Below the pieces are notes generated by a model. It worked only from the letters and a program-made list of their open reading frames with translations. It was not told the origin of the DNA and did no database searches. A stretch of DNA of 12,921 bases from CAYJLW01 sp964370965 (GTDB lineage: Bacteria > Actinomycetota > Acidimicrobiia > UBA2766), in assembly GCA_964370965.1 (NCBI GenBank), contig CAYJLW010000096.1, forward strand, positions 1 to 12,921, given 5' to 3'. Below, piece after piece: positions 6,895 through 12,876 of this stretch (position 1 is its first letter; every line of letters starts with the position of its first letter). The position numbers were made by a program, and so were the translations under genes.

Positions 6895-8097
6895 CTACAG
6901 CCTTTCCACGGCGGCGAGGGACACCATCTCGTTCGTACCGTCCATGATCTGGAGCAACTTCGCGTCCCGGTAGTACTTCTCGACGCCGTACTCCTTCGAG
7001 ATGCCGTAGCCGCCGAAGACCTGCACCATCTCGGCTGTGACCGCGACTGCCATGTCGGAAGCGAACGTGCGGGCGGCCGCCGAATGGGCGATGTTCTCCG
7101 CGAAGGCGGCCTTCCACAGCAAGGCCCGGGCCGCCTCGATGTCGCGGAACGCCCGGAAGAGCTTCAGGCCGACCGTCTGGTGCTCGATGATCGCCCTCCC
7201 CCCCTGCACCCTCTGCTTGGCGTAGGCGAGGGCCTCCTCGTACGCGGCCCGGGCCACCCCGAGGGCGATCGTGCCCACGGCGGCGTTGCCGTGCGTGACG
7301 ATCTGCTCCAGCACGAAGGGGTAGGCGGGGTTCGGGGGCATGACGAGGAACTCCTCGGGCACCTCAGCGCCGTCGAAGAAGATCTCCGCCTGGTTGAGGG
7401 CCCGGAGGCCGAGCTTGTCCATGGGCCGGCCCCGGGAGACACCAGGGGTGTCGCCCGGGAGGAGGAACACCCCGGTGCCGTTCATGCCCGTCTCGGGGTC
7501 GACACAGGCGAAGAGGAGGATGAAGTCGGCGAGGCCTCCGTTGCTCACGAAGCCGGCCTTGGCGCCGTCGAGGACGTAGGTCCCGTCGCCTGGCGTCCCC
7601 CGGGTGGCGAAGTGCACACCGGGCTCGCGGCTCACACAGTCCGAACCGATGTTCGGCTCCGTGATCGCCCAGGCTCCGCTGTGGACGCCTTCGACGTCCT
7701 CGACGTAGGCCTCCAGGTACTCCTTGTACGTCGGGTGGCGGCCGGCGAGGCCGAAGCCGGCGATGGAGGAGGCGGCGATGGGGCAGACGAGGATCTGGCT
7801 GGCGAGACCGGCACCGCCGGCGGCGAGCTCCTCGAGGATGACGAGGTGTCCGAAGAACGGGAGGCCGAGGCCGCCCACGTCCTCGGCGAGGGAGAGCTTG
7901 TGGAAGCCGCACTCGTAGGCCTTCTTCATCACCGACCGGAACGTGTCGGAGGCGAAGACCTCGGTGGTGTCTGGGATGCGGTCGAGGACGACCTCGGCGG
8001 GGCGGATCTCCTCCCGGGCGAAGTCCCGGGCGAGCTTCTGGAGTTCGACGACGTCCTCGTTGAGCGAGAAGTCGACGAGCTGGTGCGTGCCTGTCAT
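6895..8097 (-). CDS. Acyl-CoA dehydrogenase (FadE-type)
   Basis: The 400-residue flavoprotein would introduce the alpha,beta double bond in an acyl-CoA. The helical N-terminal domain covers about 1-140. AWAITEPNIGSD (142-153) is the flavin/substrate-contacting segment, followed by the beta domain (about 155-255). The C-terminal helical domain contains FGGYG (361-365) and RDAKLLQIMDGTNE (377-390). At the position of the catalytic Glu of medium-chain enzymes (the EGT motif) this protein has Asp386, so the base may be shifted or a shorter acid is used. ATG 8097-8095 follows GGAGG. It is the first gene of the operon. A hairpin-rich stretch separates it from the upstream molybdoenzyme gene, and no promoter was recognised, so it may have its own or depend on read-through. 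Confidence 0.92.
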   Translation of the reverse strand: MTGTHQLVDFSLNEDVVELQKLARDFAREEIRPAEVVLDRIPDTTEVFASDTFRSVMKKAYECGFHKLSLAEDVGGLGLPFFGHLVILEELAAGGAGLASQILVCPIAASSIAGFGLAGRHPTYKEYLEAYVEDVEGVHSGAWAITEPNIGSDCVSREPGVHFATRGTPGDGTYVLDGAKAGFVSNGGLADFILLFACVDPETGMNGTGVFLLPGDTPGVSRGRPMDKLGLRALNQAEIFFDGAEVPEEFLVMPPNPAYPFVLEQIVTHGNAAVGTIALGVARAAYEEALAYAKQRVQGGRAIIEHQTVGLKLFRAFRDIEAARALLWKAAFAENIAHSAAARTFASDMAVAVTAEMVQVFGGYGISKEYGVEKYYRDAKLLQIMDGTNEMVSLAAVERL

Positions 8098-8110
8098 GGG
8101 GCCTCCGCTT

Positions 8111-8195
8111 CGGGTAGGGGGGCTTCGTCCCCCGTGCGAAACCCCCCTGCCCGGCGCTGGGCGCCGGACGTGGGTCCGGGCGGGCGGAGCCCGCC
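8111..8195 (-). repeat. Three-hairpin composite repeat, probable terminator after the molybdoenzyme gene
   Basis: On the minus strand, in order: a perfect 7-bp hairpin GGCGGGC-TCC-GCCCGCC (8195-8179), a perfect 6-bp hairpin CCGGCG-CCCAG-CGCCGG (8167-8151), and a long stem (8153-8111) whose arms pair over about 17 bp with one mismatch and one wobble. The long stem contains GGGGGACGAAGCCCCCC, nearly the same as the terminator at 3194-3220. Its arrangement, downstream of a gene in the same sense, matches that other copy. It probably ends or attenuates the molybdoenzyme transcript before the acyl-CoA operon. Confidence 0.6.
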
Positions 8196-8289
8196 TTCAC
8201 GCCACCGGTGCGCCACGTCGGCTCGGGGGGGTGTGGTCGTGGTTCGTGTCGCGTTTCCTCGGTTCGGCTCGGGTCTCGGCGGGCGCACT

Positions 8290-11130
8290 TCAGTCGGGGG
8301 CGGGCTCGACGTCGACGAAGATCGCCCTGTCGACGGGTACAGGTTGCCACTCCATGGCCGCGTAGCGCAGGTGGCCGTAGCCGCCGGCCATCTGGAGCCA
8401 CTTCACCATGCCGGGCTCGCACTCGTTGGAGCCCTTCCAGCCCTTGAACATGAAGCCTTCCCATCCGTTGTAGACCATGAGGCCCCCCGGCCTCTGGCCG
8501 GGTGAGATCTTCACGAGGGGGAGGAACTCGCCCACGTCGTTGTGGACCCGGACGCGGTCGCCGTCTCCGACGCCCAGGCGCGCGGCGTCGGCGTCGTTCA
8601 TGACGACGGAGGGCTCCCCCCGGTGGGTCTGGATGAGCACCGGGTTGCACATGTTCATGGCGTGGATCGACCAGCGGTTGTGTCCCGTGGACATCCGGAA
8701 GGGACGGTCGCCACCCATCAGGGGCGGGTCCTTGTGCACGGGCAGGTCCTCGCCCGCCTCCACGTACCAGGGGTGCTCGATGAGGAACTGCGCGCGGCGG
8801 GTGAGCGTGGGATACGGGTAGCCCTTCTCGACGTGGTTGCGGAACGGGGCGTGGGTCTCCTTCTCGGGCCAGGGCGAGGACTGCCCCGCTGCCATGGGCA
8901 TGATGCCCCAGTCCTGGAAGCGCACCCAGCCGTCCTCGCGCAGGGTCTTGATGTCGGTGCCCGCGGGCAGCGTTCCAGAGTGCACGGTGTCCCGGATCAT
9001 CTCGTCCCCCACGTCCTCGGAGTCGAGGAGCGCCCCGTTGAGGGTGAAGAGGCTCCAGAGGTCAGCGTATCGCCGCGTGACCACCGCGGCGTCCCCCACG
9101 CCGACCCCGTCGACGGCGCCCAGGGAGCGCCGGGCGCCGAGGGAGAAGGTCTCCCGGCCCCGGGCGGCCGCCCGCTCGGCGAGCTTCTCGCACAACAGGG
9201 AGAAGATCTCCCATTCCTCCTTGGCCTCCCCGACGGGTTCGGCCGCCTTGTCGCACAGCGTGAGGGTGAGCATGGACGGACTCGGGATGTGGAAGGCGAC
9301 CTTCTCGTAGTGCTGGGCGGCGGGCAGGAGGATGTCGGAGTGCAGGGCCGTGATGGACATCCGGAAGTCGACGTCGACGATGAGCTTGAGCTGCGGCCAG
9401 AGGCTCTTCATGAGGGCGCCCTGGCCGCCCCGAGTGCGCCGCAACCGGTTGCCGCCGCACTCGATCATCACCCGGGGGGGCGACTCGGGCCCGGGCCGGG
9501 CGGTGGTCTGCCACCAGCCCTCCTCGATCGCCTCGTCGAAGTACTCGTCGAAGCTGCGCGCCATGCCTGGATCGTTCCAGGTCGGGTTGTTCCAGCGCTC
9601 CCGGAACCCGCAGTGCCAGTACCAGAAGAAGAACGAGGGCGCCATGCCCCCGAAGCGCAGAGCGCCGATGTTCCGCCACGTCTCGATCGTGGCGAGCTCG
9701 TCGCTGAGCGTAGGGTCGGCGGCCTTGAGGGCCCCTTCGATCGCGTCGAGGGCGCCCAGGACGTCCTCGGCCCCCTCGATGCCGGCGCGCTGCTTGGCCA
9801 TCGTGGTCACCTGGCCGTCAAAGAGGCCTACCGCCCAGCAGTTCGTTCCCGTGCCCTTCTTGCCCCAGTTCCCCGTGAGGCCGAGGAGGAGGTCCATGGT
9901 GCGCTGGAAGAGGTCGGAGTGGTAGGCCTTGCAGCCGCCCATCCCCATCACGATCGTGGTGCGGCGCGAGGCCGCCTTGCGGGCGAGCGTGCGGATCGTG
10001 TCGGGGTGCACGCCCGTGGTCGCCTGTGTCTGCTCGGGGCGGTACTCGGCGTCAAGCATGGCCCGCAGGCGGACCATGAGCGGGCGCACCTCCACCGTGG
10101 CGCCGTCGGCGAGGGTGACCGTGGTCGTGCCCTCGAGACGCGGGGCGAAGTCGAGCAGGAGCTGCGAACGGCTCGCCTCGAGAGGGCCGCGCTCGGGGTG
10201 CCAGTGGTAGAAGACCTCGTCGTGGCCCCCCTCCACGAGGTCCGCCTGGCGCAGGAACCGTTCTGTGTCCGTACGCACGAGGAGCGAGAGGTCGGTCTGG
10301 GAGGCGACGAAGTCCTCGTCGACGAGATCCTCCTGCAGGATCACCTGGCACATCGAGAGGGCGAGGGCGGCGTCGGAGCCGTACTCGACGGGCACGTGGT
10401 AGTCGACGTGGGTGTGCGACGGGGACACGTCGGGGGCGAAGAGGACGACCTCCCCGCCCTTGTAACGCATCTCACACATGTAGTGGTAGAAGGGGATGCA
10501 CGTGTAGGCGGGGTTCACGTGCCACAGGAGCAGGAGCTCCGTGTGGAAGAGGTCGTCGTTGGAGAAGATGGGGTAGAAGCGTCCGAACGTGAGGTGGTGC
10601 CCGGCGGCGAAGTCGTTGATGGAGCCGTTCACGTCGGTCTGGATGCCGCCGATGAGGCCCATGAACCGGCTCGTGGCCGGGACGACCGCCACCTCCGGGG
10701 TGCCTTCGTGGACGACGGACTCAGTGCCCACCTCCTCGATGGCGTCGATGACGGCGTCGGCGACCTCGGTGAGGGCTTCGTCCCAGGTGATGCGCTCCCA
10801 CTGGCCGGAGCCCCGCTCTCCCACGCGCCGCATGGGGTGCAGGAGGCGGTCGGCGGCGTCGATCTGCTGGGACCAGCTGTTGCCCTTCTGGCACCCGAGG
10901 GGGTTCATGTCGGGGACGCCCGGCTCGAACTGCGGGAAGGTGCCCGCCACCTCCTCGCGGCGGATCTTGCCGTCCTTCACGTAGACCCGGTAGGGGCAGC
11001 TTCCCGGATAGCAGTCGACGCAGTGCGACCCCCACGCCACCTCGTCAAAGCTGGTCTTGTCCTCGTAGCGGCGCCGGGTCTCGCCGCTGCCTTCGCGCTG
11101 GGTCCGCTGGTGCCGGCTCTCGGTCTGCAT
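8290..11130 (-). CDS. Molybdopterin oxidoreductase, type II DMSO-reductase-family alpha-subunit-like
   Basis: The 946-residue protein resembles catalytic subunits that bind bis-molybdopterin-guanine-dinucleotide. An N-terminal [4Fe-4S] site fits His36-x3-Cys40-x4-Cys45-x34-Cys80 (GSHCVDCYPGSC, NPLGCQKG), with an extra Cys37. Asp173 in GSINDFAAG is the likely Mo ligand, as in type II enzymes. NRLRRTRGGQ (561-570), DVDFRMSITALHSDILLPAA (586-605), STGHNRWSIHAMN (814-826) and a C-terminal cofactor domain ending GWKGSNECEPGMVKWL and EWQPVPV match the ethylbenzene dehydrogenase, steroid C25-dehydrogenase and dimethylsulfide dehydrogenase group, which hydroxylate or dehydrogenate hydrocarbon-like substrates. 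There is no Tat signal; the N-terminus is hydrophilic, so a cytoplasmic location is inferred. No electron-transfer subunit genes are adjacent. ATG 11130-11128 follows an AAAGGGGGG site. Substrate and electron acceptor are not known. Confidence 0.9.
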   Translation of the reverse strand: MQTESRHQRTQREGSGETRRRYEDKTSFDEVAWGSHCVDCYPGSCPYRVYVKDGKIRREEVAGTFPQFEPGVPDMNPLGCQKGNSWSQQIDAADRLLHPMRRVGERGSGQWERITWDEALTEVADAVIDAIEEVGTESVVHEGTPEVAVVPATSRFMGLIGGIQTDVNGSINDFAAGHHLTFGRFYPIFSNDDLFHTELLLLWHVNPAYTCIPFYHYMCEMRYKGGEVVLFAPDVSPSHTHVDYHVPVEYGSDAALALSMCQVILQEDLVDEDFVASQTDLSLLVRTDTERFLRQADLVEGGHDEVFYHWHPERGPLEASRSQLLLDFAPRLEGTTTVTLADGATVEVRPLMVRLRAMLDAEYRPEQTQATTGVHPDTIRTLARKAASRRTTIVMGMGGCKAYHSDLFQRTMDLLLGLTGNWGKKGTGTNCWAVGLFDGQVTTMAKQRAGIEGAEDVLGALDAIEGALKAADPTLSDELATIETWRNIGALRFGGMAPSFFFWYWHCGFRERWNNPTWNDPGMARSFDEYFDEAIEEGWWQTTARPGPESPPRVMIECGGNRLRRTRGGQGALMKSLWPQLKLIVDVDFRMSITALHSDILLPAAQHYEKVAFHIPSPSMLTLTLCDKAAEPVGEAKEEWEIFSLLCEKLAERAAARGRETFSLGARRSLGAVDGVGVGDAAVVTRRYADLWSLFTLNGALLDSEDVGDEMIRDTVHSGTLPAGTDIKTLREDGWVRFQDWGIMPMAAGQSSPWPEKETHAPFRNHVEKGYPYPTLTRRAQFLIEHPWYVEAGEDLPVHKDPPLMGGDRPFRMSTGHNRWSIHAMNMCNPVLIQTHRGEPSVVMNDADAARLGVGDGDRVRVHNDVGEFLPLVKISPGQRPGGLMVYNGWEGFMFKGWKGSNECEPGMVKWLQMAGGYGHLRYAAMEWQPVPVDRAIFVDVEPAPD

Positions 11131-11173
11131 GGCCCCCCTTTGGGCGGGTCCCGCGAGTCCCCCTCGGGGAGGT

Positions 11174-11202
11174 ACGCTATAACTTACCGAACGGTCAGTC
11201 AA
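11174..11202 (-). promoter_or_regulatory. Predicted promoter of the molybdoenzyme gene
   Basis: On the minus strand TTGACT (11202-11197) is a near-consensus -35 box. After a 17-bp spacer comes TAGCGT (11179-11174), which fits the actinobacterial TAnnnT -10. Transcription would begin near 11167, giving a leader of about 37 nt before the ATG at 11130. A plus-strand TATAAC at 11178-11183 could be the -10 for the regulator gene, but no -35 stands out for it. Confidence 0.65.
11182..11199. promoter_or_regulatory. Predicted TetR operator
   Basis: ACTTACCGAACGGTCAGT is an 18-bp inverted repeat: half-sites ACTTACCG and CGGTCAGT around AA, with one mismatch. It falls almost wholly inside the -35/-10 spacer of the molybdoenzyme promoter and 45 bp before the TetR start codon. 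The ACCG-n2-CGGT core is typical of operators used by TetR regulators of acyl-CoA metabolism. Autoregulation plus repression of the divergent gene is the natural model. No second copy was seen in front of the acyl-CoA dehydrogenase operon. Confidence 0.7.
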
Positions 11203-11243
11203 CACCCCCGGGGTCGGGGACGCCCCGGGAACGGGGAGGAGAC

Positions 11244-11798
11244 ATGCGCGCCACAGCCGCCGTCGAGGCGCCCACCCGGGCCCGCATCCTGGAAGCAGCC
11301 CTGGCGCTCTTCTGCGACGACGGCTACGAGGGCACCAGCATGCGGGACATCGCGCAAGACGTCGGGGTCACGAAGGCGGCGCTCTACTACCACTTCCCCG
11401 GCAAGGACGAGATCCTCGTCGCCCTCTTCCGCGAGGCCCTCGACGAGCTGGAGGCCGGCATCGACGCCTTGGGCTCAGCGCCACGCCGGGAGCGAGGCGG
11501 CGGCGTGCTGGCGTTCTACCTCGACTTCCTCATCGACCACGACCGCCTCATGCGCCTCCTCGTGAGCGACCTCTCCATCCTCGGGCACCGCGACGTAGGC
11601 GAGCGCCTCAAGGGCGAGATCCAGCGCATGATCGCCCTCCTCTCGGGCGCACGCGCCCCGAAGCGGGCCCGCGCCCGCGCCGCGTGCGCCATCGGCTCCC
11701 TGCAGATCCCGATCGCCCTGTACGTCACCGAGGACCTCGCCGGGCTGCGCGACACCGTCCTGGAGGCCGCCATGGCCGCCTGGAGGTCCGGCGGCTGA
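11244..11798 (+). CDS. TetR/AcrR-family transcriptional regulator
   Basis: The 184-residue protein has the standard TetR N-terminal DNA-binding domain: TRARILEAALALFCDDGYEG (11-30), the helix-turn-helix TSMRDIAQDVGVTKAALYYHF (31-51) and PGKDEILVALF. The remainder (about 70-184) is a helical ligand-binding and dimerisation domain that cannot be matched to a ligand by eye. ATG 11244 follows a strong GGGGAGGAG site. It is transcribed away from the molybdoenzyme gene across a 113-bp gap carrying the predicted operator, so it probably represses that gene and itself, releasing when a pathway intermediate binds. Slight basic enrichment (APKRARARAA, 148-157) lies in the C-terminal half. Confidence 0.92.
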   Translation: MRATAAVEAPTRARILEAALALFCDDGYEGTSMRDIAQDVGVTKAALYYHFPGKDEILVALFREALDELEAGIDALGSAPRRERGGGVLAFYLDFLIDHDRLMRLLVSDLSILGHRDVGERLKGEIQRMIALLSGARAPKRARARAACAIGSLQIPIALYVTEDLAGLRDTVLEAAMAAWRSGG

Positions 11799-11833
11799 GG
11801 GGCCCGGGGCCCCACCGGCCCAGCCCGGGCCGG
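11799..11833 (+). terminator. Two adjacent GC hairpins after the TetR gene
   Basis: Directly after the stop, GGGGCC (11799-11804) pairs with GGCCCC (11808-11813). Next to it CCGGCCC (11815-11821) pairs with GGGCCGG (11827-11833) around AGCCC. There is no T-tract, so it is a plausible but non-canonical terminator of a kind common in high-GC actinobacteria. Confidence 0.45.
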
Positions 11834-12125
11834 AACCCGCCCTCGAACGGTGTTCGCGTGCAGAACGTAACGCAGACGTTCCATCCTGCACGCGAACAGC
11901 GTTCGAGACGGCGGGGACTCGGCAGAACGCGCGGCTGGTCGGCGCCCCGGAATGGGCTCGCGTCCGACCGGGTGGCCTCTGGGAGGCAGGACCGGGCCGC
12001 GAACAGCGCGCCTGGCTGCAGCGTGGGGGTCAGTGGATGACGGCGACGCCGGCGGCGGCCGGGGTCACGATCCGGGTGTAGCCGGCGAAACCACCCGCTC
12101 CACCCCTCGCGCCATGGACGGCCCC
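11834..12125. other. Intergenic stretch between convergent genes, holding a structured repeat
   Basis: Apart from the repeat at 11842-11907 no gene is supported. On the minus strand the reading frame of the downstream-located membrane protein stays open after its stop for 31 codons, to a TGA at 12032-12030, with G/C third positions throughout (ending in GYTRIVTPAAAGVAVIH). It has no start codon and may be a chance open frame or the old C-terminus of a longer gene. A 13-nt word (TCGGCGCCCCGGA) at 11939-11951 recurs at 12860-12872 near the second repeat copy. Confidence 0.4.
11842..11907. repeat. Complete copy of a nested-hairpin repeat element
   Basis: A 21-nt left arm (11842-11862) and right arm (11887-11907) are inverted repeats with a single mismatch at 11850. 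Between them is a perfect inner hairpin, GAACGT (11863-11868) and ACGTTC (11876-11881), around AACGCAG, then a CATCC bulge (11882-11886). The long arms and stable inner structure are unlike ordinary terminators. A second copy at 12877-12921 is 44 of 45 bases identical over the part visible. Confidence 0.9.
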
Positions 12126-12680
12126 TCAGCCCTCGGCGGCTGCCGCCTCGGCCATCGCCGTCGCCGCGGCCCGGTCGGCGTCTGTCGCCGTCTCGGACGC
12201 TGCCGGGCGTGAGAGGCGCCGGTAGGCAACGGCGAGACCGACCACCAGCAGCGGCTGCAGGACGTCGCTCGGGATCGCCCAGTAGTTGTCCGGCGCGACG
12301 TTCCCGTGGGCCGAGTACTGCATGACGTGGCCGATGGCGTCGCCCCAGTAGCTGACGGCGAGGACGGTCACGGCGCAGGTGAGCCAGCCGTCTCGCTTCC
12401 AGACGCAGAGCAGGCCGGCGACGCCGATGGCGATGTCCGCCCAGCCGATCTCCCACTGGAACATCGACCGCCGGTAGCCGATCCCCTCGGCCACTTCCGC
12501 CGACCTCGGTCCGATGTGGAGGATGCCCGCCACGATCGCCATGACACCACCCCCGGCGAGCAGCCAGATCAGGAGCAACTCGACGACACGACGCCTTGTC
12601 CGCCTGTCGGGCTTGCGGTCGACAAGTGCATGCACCACCGCCCCGGTCACGACAACGAGCATCTGGACGAGAAAGAACAT
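12126..12680 (-). CDS. DUF6790-like multi-pass membrane protein
   Basis: The 184-residue protein has five hydrophobic segments that look like membrane helices, at about 1-20, 34-56, 80-94, 99-118 and 140-153. Its first segment begins at the N-terminus (MFFLVQMLVVVTGAVVHAL), so it may act as a signal anchor. The region with FQWEIGWADIAIGVAGLL (74-91) and YWGDAIGHVMQY (111-122) resembles the small DUF6790 membrane family, of unknown function. The C-terminal 25 residues are Ala-rich and hydrophilic. ATG 12680-12678 follows AGAGAGGA. It is isolated from the catabolic genes, converges on tetR, and is flanked by both copies of the structured repeat. The family match is by eye; function is unknown. 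Confidence 0.8.
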   Translation of the reverse strand: MFFLVQMLVVVTGAVVHALVDRKPDRRTRRRVVELLLIWLLAGGGVMAIVAGILHIGPRSAEVAEGIGYRRSMFQWEIGWADIAIGVAGLLCVWKRDGWLTCAVTVLAVSYWGDAIGHVMQYSAHGNVAPDNYWAIPSDVLQPLLVVGLAVAYRRLSRPAASETATDADRAAATAMAEAAAAEG

Positions 12681-12736
12681 GGCGGATCCTCTCTGCAGTA
12701 CCCGTCACATCGGCGGGTGCGCAGGCCGCCTTGAGA

Positions 12737-12751
12737 GACCGGACGCCGGTC
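12737..12751. other. Small perfect hairpin upstream of the membrane protein gene
   Basis: GACCGG (12737-12742) pairs with CCGGTC (12746-12751) around ACG. It lies 57 bp upstream of the ATG at 12680 and could form in the leader or act as a binding site. No promoter boxes were recognised near it, so its role is unknown. The rest of 12681-12876 shows no supported gene. Confidence 0.3.
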
Positions 12752-12876
12752 CTGCGAGCCGCATTCCCTGCTCCACGACCGCCGTTCCCAGCGACCGCGC
12801 TGGTGCGCCGGCGTCCTCACCGTTCTGTCGGCCGAACGCCGGAGTGACGCGGCGACGACTCGGCGCCCCGGACCGT

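Noticed and set aside
8203..8210. CACCGGTG palindrome as a second TetR operator upstream of the acyl-CoA dehydrogenase operon
   Set aside because: It lacks the two-base spacing and flanking bases of the 11182-11199 site; an 8-bp palindrome is expected by chance in this GC-rich DNA.
8542..11565. A 1007-codon open frame on the plus strand antisense to the molybdoenzyme
   Set aside because: It mirrors the real gene's codon bias (GC-rich third positions keep the complementary frame open), runs on into the wrong frame of tetR, and its product is compositionally biased with no recognisable domain.
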